Shown piece after piece: positions 24,027 to 32,391 of a stretch of 39,588 nt of DNA (positions are counted from its first letter, which is position 1; each line of letters starts with the position of its first letter). The translations under genes and the position numbers were made by a program. The notes under the pieces are model-generated. The model made no database searches and was not told where the DNA came from. It worked only from the letters and a program-made list of their open reading frames with translations. The DNA is from Lentibacillus populi (GTDB lineage Bacteria; Bacillota; Bacilli; Bacillales; Amphibacillaceae): the NCBI GenBank assembly GCA_014642895.1, contig BMJD01000040.1:1-39588 (forward strand), in the 5' to 3' direction.

Positions 24027-24278
24027 TCAGTTAAAGCGATTTTCCAGTCCAAGCGCATGTTTCATTTTGTCTTTTTGAAAACCCAATATCGGATTTCCGT
24101 CAATAAACGTTACAGGGGTTCCATATATCCCTTTGTCTTGCAATTCCCTTAAATACTGTTGATTTTCTGCAACATTTCTCGTTTCGTAATTTATATTCCA
24201 TTTGTCCAACTGGTCCAACAGATTTGACCGGTGTTTGTAATTATTATTAATATATACCAAAACATGTTTCTTGTTCAT
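24027..24278 (-). CDS. Glutaredoxin-like protein lacking the active-site cysteines
   Basis: 83 residues with the glutaredoxin/NrdH fold pattern: a beta strand (HVLVYINNN), helix, the cis-proline loop YGTPVTFIDG, and the tail ILGFQKDKMKHAL. Where glutaredoxins have CxxC after the first strand, this protein has NNNYKHRSN, and it contains no cysteine at all. Classical thiol-disulfide exchange is therefore not possible. It may be a binding or scaffold derivative. A sigma-B-type promoter lies 36 bases upstream. The start ATG follows GGGAGGAA. Confidence 0.8.
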   Translation of the reverse strand: MNKKHVLVYINNNYKHRSNLLDQLDKWNINYETRNVAENQQYLRELQDKGIYGTPVTFIDGNPILGFQKDKMKHALGLENRFN

Positions 24279-24313
24279 GACAGCGTTCCTCCCGGAAGTT
24301 TCTTATTTTCTTA

Positions 24314-24338
24314 ATACCCAACATACAGGAAATAAAAC
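24314..24338 (-). promoter_or_regulatory. Sigma-B-type promoter of the glutaredoxin-like gene
   Basis: On the minus strand GTTTTA (24333-24338), 13 bases, GGGTAT (24314-24319). This matches the sigma-B consensus GTTTAA-N12-15-GGGTAT at all but one position and points at the gene starting at 24278. It suggests a stress-induced gene outside the rsb operon. Confidence 0.75.
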
Positions 24339-24448
24339 ATAACTATTACATTTATGTTTCAATAATTAGTACTTAAGACACAAAAATGCTGAACCTGTTA
24401 CAGCGTCAATACCCCCTTTCTTTTTTAGAGTTATCCGTAAAAGAAAAA

Positions 24449-24484
24449 AGCAAAACCATCATCCTGTCCGGAAGTGGTCTTGCT
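24449..24484 (-). terminator. Terminator of the lipid kinase gene
   Basis: AGCAAAACCA (24449-24458) and TGGTCTTGCT (24475-24484) pair at nine of ten positions, and TTTTTTCTTTT follows on the minus strand. It lies about 165 bases after the kinase stop. The rest of 24485-24649 shows nothing else I can name. Confidence 0.7.
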
Positions 24485-24649
24485 TTCGAAAAGTGGAGTA
24501 CAAGCATACGTCCTAGCTTGCACTAATTATGATAATAGAGCAGAGACATCCCACGCCTCATTATTATGATATCGCTTTTTTCATACGTCTGCTATGACAT
24601 AGATCACATCCGGAGTAATTTTTTTAAGATGAGTCTAGTACCCAACCCT

Positions 24650-25552
24650 TTAATATGTTCCTCTTCCGCCTACCATTTTTATATGACGTGGCAAAAGCCT
24701 TATTTCTGCTGGGGTAGTACCGTTTATTTCTCCGTCCATATCAATTTCCTTACCAGTGTCAGTGTTAATCGTAAGCTCATTCGTTTGGAAATGGGTAAAA
24801 GCGGTTAATTGCTCATTATCATAATTTGAATTATTCATCATTAATAATTCCCGAAAGGCTGCTATTGCCGACTTTTTTACAATCAATACATCAAGCTTTC
24901 CATCGGCAGGATCAATTGTGGAAACCGGCAGCTGTCTAGTGCCAATAAATTTACCATTTAGCACTAGAAGCATAACAGCATCACCAGTATATTGTTCATC
25001 ACCCGTTTTAATTTGATAGGAAAAAGTTTCAGCTTGATTAACCGTTTTTAGCGTACTTATAAAATAACTGAGGACACCAAAGCTTTTCTTCTGATTTTCA
25101 TCAATGTTTTGCGATGTCTCAGAAACAAGCCCAATCCCCCAGAAATTCAAAAAATATCTGCCCATTGATTCGCCAACATCGATTTCAACCATCTCACCAT
25201 TCACAATTGCTTCTGCCGCCTGCCGCAAATTTTGCGGAATGTTTAGCATGCGGCTGAAATCATTACACGTTCCACCTGGCAAAATGGCAATCGCCGGCCG
25301 GTGCTCTTTAACAGCAATACGATTCATACATTCATGAACCGTTCCATCGCCGCCAAGGATAATGATTAAATCAACTTTATCAGCAACATTCGTACAGCAG
25401 GATTTTGCTTCTTCGATTGTCTTCGTTTGGACAACGGTTAATTCTTTAACGCTCTGTGTCAAAATGGGCAGGGTTGCCGAAAGCTTTTGTTCAATATCAT
25501 CGCTCCCGGCATTCCCGTTGTATAGAAATAGTGCTTTTTTAAAGACATTCAT
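24650..25552 (-). CDS. Diacylglycerol/lipid kinase family protein (DAGK catalytic domain)
   Basis: 300 residues. The catalytic motif is ILGGDGTVHECMN (about 65-77) and the second is LPGGTCNDFSR (about 91-101), as in YegS/BmrU/DgkB-type kinases. The C-terminal beta domain contains DGKLDVLIVKK and ends with MDGE near residue 275. These enzymes phosphorylate diacylglycerol or related lipids at the membrane; DgkB recycles the diacylglycerol released by lipoteichoic acid synthesis. The length fits BmrU/YtlR-type paralogues, so the exact substrate is unclear. The ATG follows GAGGTG by seven bases. Confidence 0.9.
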   Translation of the reverse strand: MNVFKKALFLYNGNAGSDDIEQKLSATLPILTQSVKELTVVQTKTIEEAKSCCTNVADKVDLIIILGGDGTVHECMNRIAVKEHRPAIAILPGGTCNDFSRMLNIPQNLRQAAEAIVNGEMVEIDVGESMGRYFLNFWGIGLVSETSQNIDENQKKSFGVLSYFISTLKTVNQAETFSYQIKTGDEQYTGDAVMLLVLNGKFIGTRQLPVSTIDPADGKLDVLIVKKSAIAAFRELLMMNNSNYDNEQLTAFTHFQTNELTINTDTGKEIDMDGEINGTTPAEIRLLPRHIKMVGGRGTY

Positions 25553-25628
25553 ATGTTTTCACCTCATTTCGATATTCTCCTTTTAACTATAACCGTCTCT
25601 GGTTTTATTGAATCGTTAAAAACAAAAA

Positions 25629-25652
25629 ACTGTCAGCATAAGTGCCAACAGT
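25629..25652 (-). terminator. Terminator of the PepSY gene / two-component operon
   Basis: On the minus strand ACTGT...GGCA CTTA TGCT...ACAGT forms a 10-bp stem with one G-T pair, followed by TTTTTTGTTTTT. It lies 80 bases after the PepSY stop. Confidence 0.8.
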
Positions 25653-25729
25653 CTCCGGAAAAGAAAGCTATATACCGATTTCTTTTACCTTTTTCAGCAT
25701 AGTCAAAAACAACATCGAAATTGTTACTA

Positions 25730-26383
25730 TCAATCATCATTATCAATCGACAACACGATAATTTCACCGGTATAGGCATCTATTTCGATTTCTGCTTCAC
25801 TCTCCCCTGCTTCCATTTCAATTTCATAAATAAGCCGACCATCGTCTTCATCTAATTCAAAATCCGTTATCGTGCCGTTAAATTCATTCTTTGCAATCTC
25901 TCTTGCTTTTTTCGAACTGATTGCTGGGGTCTGTTTCGTATTTTGCTTCCTGATTTCTTTATGTTGATCTGTTTCCTGATCTTTATCTTCGTTTACGGCA
26001 ATATTTTGCTTCTGATGGTTCGTTTCTGTTTTTTTATTTTCATTGGCTTTATCTTTATCCTTTTCCGTATCTCCTGGATCACTTGCATTTAATTTCATTT
26101 TTTCCTTTAAGTCAAGAATTTCACCCGTTTTGCCATCGAGGTGCAGTTCATATTCTTTACTGTCTCCATTAATTTCGACTTCGTATATCGCTTTGCTGGC
26201 GTGCTCTTCCAATTCAATATCAGTGATTGTTCCCGGATATTGCCCCGATACAATTTCTTTTATTTGAGCTATTGATAATTCCGGTGCCAATTCAGAAGCA
26301 CTTGAATGATATATCCCAAGTCCCAATGCCGCAGCACCCGTAACAGCCCCAATCATAATACCTATTTTATTTAACAACAGCAT
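25730..26383 (-). CDS. Membrane-anchored protein with two PepSY domains
   Basis: 217 residues. An N-terminal hydrophobic segment (about 5-25) acts as a signal or anchor. PepSY domain 1 covers about 35-95 and PepSY domain 2 about 153-215; each ends with YTGEI/KTGEIL-type motifs. They are joined by a very charged Lys/Glu/Asp/Asn linker. The C terminus is strongly acidic. PepSY proteins next to two-component systems may modulate the sensor or a protease outside the membrane. B. subtilis ykoI-ykoH-ykoG has the same three components. The ATG at 26383 is close to GGGAGG; TTG at 26377 is better spaced. Confidence 0.85.
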   Translation of the reverse strand: MLLLNKIGIMIGAVTGAAALGLGIYHSSASELAPELSIAQIKEIVSGQYPGTITDIELEEHASKAIYEVEINGDSKEYELHLDGKTGEILDLKEKMKLNASDPGDTEKDKDKANENKKTETNHQKQNIAVNEDKDQETDQHKEIRKQNTKQTPAISSKKAREIAKNEFNGTITDFELDEDDGRLIYEIEMEAGESEAEIEIDAYTGEIIVLSIDNDD

Positions 26384-26473
26384 TTCCTCCCTTTTATTCG
26401 TTTCTTACTACAGTATATCGGGCAAGAATGAAGATACCCTGTGATAAAAATTAGAAATTGATGAGAAAAATAA

Positions 26474-27817
26474 CTATTCTTCAATTGGCAATTTCACGGT
26501 AAATATCGACCCTTCACCGTATGTACTCGAAACTGAAATCGTCCCTTCGTGCGCCTCAACAATCGTCTTGGCAATCGACAGGCCTAAACCGGTTCCACCC
26601 GTTTCCCTGCTCCTTGCTTTGTCGACACGATAAAAACGTTCAAAAACCTTCGCCTGGTCATCCGGCCGAATTCCTTGGCCAAAGTCTTCAATTTCTAAAA
26701 TTGCCTGATGGCCATCTTGGCCAACACTTACCCTAATCTCATCATCACTGTATTTCAAAGCATTGCTGATCAATATATAAACAACTTGTCTGATTTGCTC
26801 CTCATTTGCATAAATCATGACATTTTCCTGCTCGTTAATCAATGTAATTGCTCTATCATAGGCACCTGTAAAAGTACTGATACTTTTTCTGCATAAATTT
26901 ACCAGGTTGATTGTCGTATGATCCTCTTCACTTTGATTTTTTGCCAGCAAAAGCATTTGCTCTACTAATTTTTGCATCCGGTCTGCTTCCGAGTCAATTG
27001 CCCCTACGGCTTCATGGAAAACCTCCGGGCGTTCCAGACCTCTTCTTTCCAATAGCTGGGCATAGCTTTTGACAATTGCAATTGGCGTTTTTAATTCATG
27101 TGAGGCATTAGAAACGAACTGCTCCTGTTTTTGGAAGTTATCTTTTAGATGATCAATCATTTCATTAAACGTAGCTTCCATTTGATATAATTCATCTTTA
27201 GAACGTCCATCTAATTCTGTCTTTTTCCAATTGCCTAGCGTCTTGTTTTCCTTCATTGTCTGAATCAGCTTATTAATTGGCTTCAATAGAAATACACTTA
27301 AAACACTGCCAGCTATAACGGTTGGAATAAGTATAATTATCGAAGCAATAATAACGGCGTAAAGCAGTACCCGCATCGTTTTTTGTAATTCTAACAAATG
27401 GTTTGATACTTGAATCGTTACAATATTACCGTCCTGCCAAATAATTGGTTGTGTGATAACAGCAATGTCCTCTCCTGTTTCCGATTTGATTACTTCCTGC
27501 TTCCCTTTTGCGGAAAATTCACCCGGGAGACTTCGATACTTATTACGTCTCGTTAATTCATTGAGTGGCTCACCATCCTTATCAATAAACCGAATCATTC
27601 CTTCAGCAGGTACATAGGCATCAAGCAGATCCTTTACGGGAATTTCCGGGTGTTCATTTAACGTACTGACAATTGTAGCCGTTCTCTCCTGCAACTGCTC
27701 CACTTCACCATTAACGGATACTTTATAAAATAAAAGATAAATCGATGTATTAACCAGGATTATCAGAATCAGTATAAAGATACTGGAAAACAATTGAATT
27801 TTTGTCCGTAATTTCAT
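26474..27817 (-). CDS. Sensor histidine kinase
   Basis: 447 residues. TM1 lies at about 10-30, an extracellular sensor region at 31-147, TM2 at about 148-175, HAMP at about 178-230, the phosphoacceptor His240 in SNASHELKTPIAIV, and the ATPase domain with N-box (ISNALKYSDDE), DFGQGI, FERFY and GTGLGLSIA. It should autophosphorylate and pass phosphate to the adjacent regulator. Its ATG overlaps the regulator stop by four bases (ATGA). The PepSY gene follows after 90 bases. The architecture resembles B. subtilis YkoH, but orthology is not proven. Confidence 0.92.
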   Translation of the reverse strand: MKLRTKIQLFSSIFILILIILVNTSIYLLFYKVSVNGEVEQLQERTATIVSTLNEHPEIPVKDLLDAYVPAEGMIRFIDKDGEPLNELTRRNKYRSLPGEFSAKGKQEVIKSETGEDIAVITQPIIWQDGNIVTIQVSNHLLELQKTMRVLLYAVIIASIIILIPTVIAGSVLSVFLLKPINKLIQTMKENKTLGNWKKTELDGRSKDELYQMEATFNEMIDHLKDNFQKQEQFVSNASHELKTPIAIVKSYAQLLERRGLERPEVFHEAVGAIDSEADRMQKLVEQMLLLAKNQSEEDHTTINLVNLCRKSISTFTGAYDRAITLINEQENVMIYANEEQIRQVVYILISNALKYSDDEIRVSVGQDGHQAILEIEDFGQGIRPDDQAKVFERFYRVDKARSRETGGTGLGLSIAKTIVEAHEGTISVSSTYGEGSIFTVKLPIEE

Positions 27818-28506
27818 TGGCGTCTATCCTTGATCACATATCCAACACCACGAACGGTTTGGATATAGTTTTCTGTAAAGCCTTTATCGACTTTCTGCCT
27901 GAGATAGCGAATATAGACATCTACGACATTCGTATCCCCCACATAATCGTATCCCCACACATTTTCAATTAATTGATCACGCGTTAATACGATGTTTTTA
28001 TTTTTTAGTAAATAAACAAGTAAATCATATTCTCGTGGTGTCAGGTCAATTTCTACTGATTTTCGTTTAACCATCCTCGTATTTAAATCAACATGCAGCT
28101 CACCTGTCTCCAGAGATTCTGTTTCCTGGTTTGTCTTCCGCTGACTGCGCAGGTGGACGCGAATACGTGCGAGCAGCTCTTCAATTTGGAATGGCTTGGT
28201 GACGTAATCATTCGCACCCAAATCCAATCCGCTCACCTTATCATGAACTTGATCTCTTGCGGTTAATAATATGATTGGTGTATGCTGATCTTTCCGGCGC
28301 ACCCGGCGCAGTATTTCCAACCCGCTAAGCTCCGGAAGCATAATATCCAGTAAAACTAAATCCCATTCTTTTTCTTCCAATAACTGAAGGGCATCTTTTC
28401 CGTTAGCAGCAATTTTCGTTTCGTAATTTTCATACGTTAGTTCTAATTCTAATACGCGGCTTAGCTTTTTTTCATCTTCAACGATCAAAATAGCTGGTTG
28501 ATTCAT
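27814..28506 (-). CDS. OmpR-family response regulator
   Basis: 230 residues from the ATG at 28506; a GTG three codons upstream is possible but has no ribosome binding site. The receiver domain covers about 5-118, with acidic Glu10/Asp11 and the phosphoacceptor Asp54 in LVLLDIMLPELSG, and Lys in YVTKPF. The C-terminal winged helix has REYDLLVYLL and the IRYLRQKVDKG and VRGVGYVI segments. It is translationally coupled to the kinase. Signal and targets are unknown; the neighbouring PepSY gene is the likely target. Confidence 0.92.
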   Translation of the reverse strand: MNQPAILIVEDEKKLSRVLELELTYENYETKIAANGKDALQLLEEKEWDLVLLDIMLPELSGLEILRRVRRKDQHTPIILLTARDQVHDKVSGLDLGANDYVTKPFQIEELLARIRVHLRSQRKTNQETESLETGELHVDLNTRMVKRKSVEIDLTPREYDLLVYLLKNKNIVLTRDQLIENVWGYDYVGDTNVVDVYIRYLRQKVDKGFTENYIQTVRGVGYVIKDRRQ

Positions 28507-28595
28507 TTTTTCCACTCACTTTATCCGTTTTCTTTTAATGTACTACACTAAATGACGTTAGGAAAGTGACAAACTGAAATTTGGAATGGTCAGAA

Positions 28596-28658
28596 TTGAC
28601 ATTGTGACACAGCGTCATTTATAATGATGACATTCTCAAAATAAATGACGCCGTGTCA
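28596..28658 (+). promoter_or_regulatory. tetR promoter with two matching operators
   Basis: TTGACA (28596-28601), 18 bases, TATAAT (28620-28625) is a consensus sigma-A promoter. TGACACAGCGTCA (28605-28617) lies in the spacer and TGACGCCGTGTCA (28646-28658) lies between the -10 and the start codon. They are inverse copies of each other (12 of 13), and each is itself an imperfect palindrome of the form TGACRCNGYGTCA. This is the layout expected for a self-repressing TetR gene. Confidence 0.8.
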
Positions 28659-28683
28659 TATATTATAAATTGGAGTAATGAAA

Positions 28684-29295
28684 ATGCCAAAAATGACCTT
28701 TTATAATTTGCCGGAAGAAAAAAAGCAGATTCTTATTCAAGCAGCGAAGAAAGAATTTTCACGAGTTTCTTTGCACGAAGCATCCATTTCTAATATCGTC
28801 AAAACCGCAGAAATCCCAAGAGGAAGTTTTTATCAATATTTTAGCGACAAGGATGATGCGTTTTTCTATATTTTGGATTTATACGGGAAGCTAAGAATAA
28901 GGGAGTTCGTTTCTTCCCTTAAAGAATCCAACGGTGACATTTTCACTACTGCTGTTACCATGTACCAATCTACACTAAGAAATTGTCAAAGCAAGGAAAA
29001 TCGGGACTTCTTTAAAAATGCATTTTTAAATATGAATTATAAAATCGAGCGAACGTTTACGGATAATTTCAGTCAAGATAAATTAACACAGTTGGCGGAA
29101 ATCAGACATTTGATTAATACTAAAAGATTAAATATTGCCGATGAAAGTGACTTGCTTCATATCGTGCAAATTATTATCGCCGTTGCATTTCACAATCTTG
29201 TCATTAGCTTTGCCAGAGAGTTATCGTATGATGATGCAAAAAAATGCTTTTTGAAGGAAATAAACTTGCTTAAACAAGGGCTTTATAAGGAATGA
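28684..29295 (+). CDS. TetR/AcrR-family transcriptional regulator
   Basis: 203 residues from the ATG at 28684, eight bases after GGAG; the ATG two codons upstream is too close. The N-terminal helix-turn-helix is typical (ASISNIVKTAEIPRGSFYQYFSDKDD, which spans about residues 35-60). The C-terminal ligand domain is divergent and its inducer unknown. Two matching operators sit over its promoter. The VOC gene 150 bases downstream, on the same strand, is the only nearby candidate target other than the gene itself. Confidence 0.9.
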   Translation: MPKMTFYNLPEEKKQILIQAAKKEFSRVSLHEASISNIVKTAEIPRGSFYQYFSDKDDAFFYILDLYGKLRIREFVSSLKESNGDIFTTAVTMYQSTLRNCQSKENRDFFKNAFLNMNYKIERTFTDNFSQDKLTQLAEIRHLINTKRLNIADESDLLHIVQIIIAVAFHNLVISFARELSYDDAKKCFLKEINLLKQGLYKE

Positions 29296-29445
29296 CACCT
29301 ACCTAAGATGACTAGGACACTATTTGTAAACATATATATTGCAAAGCAGCAAAAGGAACCGGATAATATGGAAAATGATTTCGTCACAATAATGTTGAAC
29401 AATCCATGACAGATAGAAACAATTAAAAATGGGGAGTGATATGTC

Positions 29446-30093
29446 ATGTTAGCACTGGATCATATCGTTATCGCAGGAAATAATGCAGAAAAGGCAAGCG
29501 CACAATATGGAAATAAATTTACAATAAAAGCGATAAAAGGCGGCGAGCATATAGATTGGGGCACGTACAACTACTTGTCCTACTTTTCAAATGACAGCTA
29601 TTTAGAATGGCTTGGTATCACAGATCTCACAAAAGCAAAAAATGCCGAGAACCCTCTGATCCAGCATTTGGTATATACAATGGAAAATGACTTGCTAGGT
29701 CCATTCCAATTTGCACTCCGAACAAACCAGATGGATGATTATATTGCCCATTTCAAGGCGGAAGGTATCCCTTATAAAGGGCCATTTTCCGGTGAACGAG
29801 CAAAACCGGATGGAACGGTTTTGAAATGGCGGATGCTCTTCCCGGAATATGATCATACCAAAGAATTGCTCCCATTTTTAATTGAGTGGGAAAACCCGCG
29901 GGATGCCTATCCGGATACAAGCCTGCTTAACATTCAAACCATTACCAAAATCAATTACAGCGGAATGGATCGGGACAAATTCGCACACATTTATCAGTTG
30001 AAACCAAAAAAGCTAAACAAAAATCTGTTGACATTGCAAAATTGCAGGATACAGTTTACGGATCATAAAAAATTACATTTTGATTTAGTGTGA
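29446..30093 (+). CDS. VOC-superfamily (glyoxalase-like) protein
   Basis: 215 residues. It starts LALDHIVIAGNNAEKA, a VOC-type first strand with a metal-type His, and continues with NYLSYFSNDSYLEWLGI (Glu at the second metal position) and FLIEWENP. This resembles the Pfam Glyoxalase-like (Glyoxalase_3) group, whose members are mostly uncharacterised. The ATG follows GGGGAG by nine bases; an overlapping ATG five bases earlier stops at once. A weak hairpin (30098-30118) follows the stop, then repeat copy 30124-30210. Confidence 0.8.
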   Translation: MLALDHIVIAGNNAEKASAQYGNKFTIKAIKGGEHIDWGTYNYLSYFSNDSYLEWLGITDLTKAKNAENPLIQHLVYTMENDLLGPFQFALRTNQMDDYIAHFKAEGIPYKGPFSGERAKPDGTVLKWRMLFPEYDHTKELLPFLIEWENPRDAYPDTSLLNIQTITKINYSGMDRDKFAHIYQLKPKKLNKNLLTLQNCRIQFTDHKKLHFDLV

Positions 30094-30097
30094 TGGA

Positions 30098-30118
30098 AAG
30101 GGATGGGGAACATCCTTT
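30098..30118 (+). terminator. Weak terminator after the VOC gene
   Basis: AAGGGATG (30098-30105) and CATCCTTT (30111-30118) pair with one G-T, followed by TCTTG rather than a good T-run. Confidence 0.4.
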
Positions 30119-30123
30119 TCTTG

Positions 30124-30210
30124 TCGTCTAGGAAATTATAAAATTTTGCGGCTGTGGATAACTTAATAACCGGATAAGCCACGTCCGGCTCCAGCGCCCA
30201 GCGGCTAGTG
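30124..30210. repeat. Interspersed repeat, copy identical to 2037-2123
   Basis: All 87 bases are identical to 2037-2123 some 28 kb away. It contains the 5' module (TCTAGGAAATTATAAAATTT, then GCGGCTGTGGATAACTTAAT) and the start of the hairpin (CCAGCGCCCAGCGGCTAGTG), but not the rest. Its edge overlaps the 3' end of the methyltransferase gene. Confidence 0.9.
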
Positions 30211-30807
30211 CGCTTTCCTCCCTACTGCACAAACTGTATCATTTGGTTTTGTTGGTTTGATAAAAATGGCAATTTCGCTAAATCCGGCTTTAACAAGCAT
30301 ACTTTTTAGCTGACCGCCGATCAGATTAGTCGTTTCATCTGTAGCACCCTTTTCATGCGGTCTTAACGTTAAGGCGATTCTCCCGCCATGGTTCATTTGC
30401 TTATAGATTTTTGTCAACGTTACAACTGGCTTGTTCCAGAATGAAACATTATTAATAGCCAGTACGTTGTCAATTTTTCGTGACAGCTTTGGAAAATCAT
30501 CAGCATACCGTTCAAAAAACTGGATCTGTCCGTTGATCAAATGTTTGTTTAACCTCCTTAACGCTTGATATACCATGACCTCCGACGGATCGATACCTGT
30601 AATGTACAAATGTTTTCCTGACCCCAGGATTTCCTCCATCGCCTGTCCAGATCCGAATCCAATTTCCACAATATGATCGTGATCTTTTATATCCAAAAAG
30701 TCGATTGTCCAGCGGTTAATTTGTTTATTTTCTTTTGCCATTAGCAAGCCAAAGATTTTTCCTGTCGCCCCGGTTGGCTTGGCAAATTGCGAGAATAGTT
30801 TCTTCAT
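30205..30807 (-). CDS. SAM-dependent methyltransferase (class I), stop codon supplied by a repeat
   Basis: 200 residues from the ATG at 30807, six bases after GGGGTG; a longer in-frame reading to 30879 overlaps ydbT and is rejected. The SAM-binding motif is HIVEIGFGSGQAMEEIL (about 45-61), followed by ITGIDPS, AINNVSFWN and GGRIALTLRP. The substrate is unknown; the motif order suggests a small-molecule or lipid methyltransferase. The last His codon and the TAG stop lie inside the repeat at 30124-30210, so the C terminus has probably been replaced or trimmed by the repeat. It follows ydbT by 64 bases and may share its transcript. Confidence 0.85.
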   Translation of the reverse strand: MKKLFSQFAKPTGATGKIFGLLMAKENKQINRWTIDFLDIKDHDHIVEIGFGSGQAMEEILGSGKHLYITGIDPSEVMVYQALRRLNKHLINGQIQFFERYADDFPKLSRKIDNVLAINNVSFWNKPVVTLTKIYKQMNHGGRIALTLRPHEKGATDETTNLIGGQLKSMLVKAGFSEIAIFIKPTKPNDTVCAVGRKAH

Positions 30808-30871
30808 CTCCGTCACCCCTTTCCCTAAGCAGTTCCCTTTGGAGCCTGGTGTTGAATCAGCCTTTTTCTGC

Positions 30872-32389
30872 TCATTCACACTCTACTTTGATTTCATTGC
30901 GCCTGTCGCGATACCAGGAAATAAATTGACGTGACGCATCAACGGGAATATCTTTCAGTTGCTCAAGATGAACGGGCTTTGTCCGGTTGATTGTACTGAT
31001 ACTGGCTAGACCAAATCGTTTTTGGAGGATGGATCGTTCTACCTCTACCTCGATCACCTTTCTCCGGTTTGTCAGGAATAATGCAGACCACAAACCACCT
31101 GTTTTAAATTGAATGAATTCACCGTTTATGACATAACGTGTATTTCGATAATCGAAAATACGACCCATGTACGTAAGCACAAATAAAATTGGCGATACAT
31201 ACCACAAATTGGGTTTCAGCCAGAAGATTAAAACAGTGACGGTGATACAAACCCACGGCATTCGTAACATTCGCATCAAAAGTGCTGTTTGTGGCAGCTT
31301 GTTCATATTCTCCTGAATCTTAAATGTCGGCAATAATTCCGCAATAAGCCGATTTGCCTTATCTGTCGGCAGAAACGGATAAAGTGAATTGATCTCCTCT
31401 GAGTCCTCATCATCACTTCCAGCACTAACAAGCCTTATCTCCATTAACCCGACTACCTTTTTTAATGGCGTCTGGGTCATCTGAATCGCTTGAACGTTTT
31501 CCTTACGTATGGAAAATGCCTTTTCACTTAATATGCCACTGCTAATATAAATCCGTTCCTCATCGGATGCTATTTCATATTTCCCGTATTTCAAAAATGT
31601 CCGGATCATACCAAAGGCAATCGCAATAATGACAAACAAGACGATAGCCACCCCCATGACAAGCCATGAGTTCATCAATAATGCCAAAAACCCCTTTGCT
31701 TGCTCATCCAGATTTATAACATCATCAATTTCATGATAAATGGTGGCAAGTATAGGAATAAGTCCCAGGAAGCTTAATGAGAGAAAAGATGCTCTTATTA
31801 AATCACTTCGGGTTGGATTAAAATGCACCGTCCTCCTATCACCTGTATTCTCCATACGCTCCATAACCTCAGAGGACTGCAACAATTCAGGTTCCTTAGT
31901 TTCATCCTCATGTTCCACCACTATTTGTTCATGCTCAAAGTTCCCTTCCCAATAACTGTCTAATTGCTGTTCAATCCTTTTTGCTTCTTCCTTTTTAATC
32001 GCTTCAAACTTTACCGAAGCTTCTTTATCTGTTGCACTCGTTTGTAAAGACAAAACAGTCAGGTTAAAGATTCGGTAGTAGAATGGCGTAGACAATTGCA
32101 CATTTTGTATCCGGTCCAATGGCACGCGATTGTCAGTTTTCGTAAACCATCCGCTATAAATGTGAATAGAACCATTTTTAATTTCATACGTTGTTTTCCA
32201 CCATTCAATGATAAGTGAAACTAACCTGTATACAAGGAAGGCCAAAAATACAATTCGCCCTAGTTTAATAAAGGTTGATACATCCCGAAAGTGAATAACG
32301 AATAAATAAATAATAAATACAAAGCTGTTCTTTAGCGTGTTGATAAAGGAAAAGATAATTTTCATCGGATGCATTCGTTTTGGCTGCAT
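30872..32389 (-). CDS. ydbT: YdbT-like membrane protein with three PH-like (bPH_2) domains
   Basis: 505 residues from the ATG at 32389, eight bases after GGAGGTG; the TTG at 32395 is too close. Hydrophobic pairs near residues 15-60, 215-265 and 375-405 alternate with three bPH_2 (DUF304) domains, recognisable from NRVPLDRIQNVQLSTPFYYRI-type strings (about 90-115) and FSIRKENVQAIQMTQTPLKK (about 290-310). B. subtilis YdbS-YdbT belongs to the sigma-W regulon and protects against an antimicrobial peptide made by related Bacillus. The gene starts two bases after the ydbS stop. Confidence 0.88.
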   Translation of the reverse strand: MQPKRMHPMKIIFSFINTLKNSFVFIIYLFVIHFRDVSTFIKLGRIVFLAFLVYRLVSLIIEWWKTTYEIKNGSIHIYSGWFTKTDNRVPLDRIQNVQLSTPFYYRIFNLTVLSLQTSATDKEASVKFEAIKKEEAKRIEQQLDSYWEGNFEHEQIVVEHEDETKEPELLQSSEVMERMENTGDRRTVHFNPTRSDLIRASFLSLSFLGLIPILATIYHEIDDVINLDEQAKGFLALLMNSWLVMGVAIVLFVIIAIAFGMIRTFLKYGKYEIASDEERIYISSGILSEKAFSIRKENVQAIQMTQTPLKKVVGLMEIRLVSAGSDDEDSEEINSLYPFLPTDKANRLIAELLPTFKIQENMNKLPQTALLMRMLRMPWVCITVTVLIFWLKPNLWYVSPILFVLTYMGRIFDYRNTRYVINGEFIQFKTGGLWSALFLTNRRKVIEVEVERSILQKRFGLASISTINRTKPVHLEQLKDIPVDASRQFISWYRDRRNEIKVECE

Positions 32390-32391
32390 AT

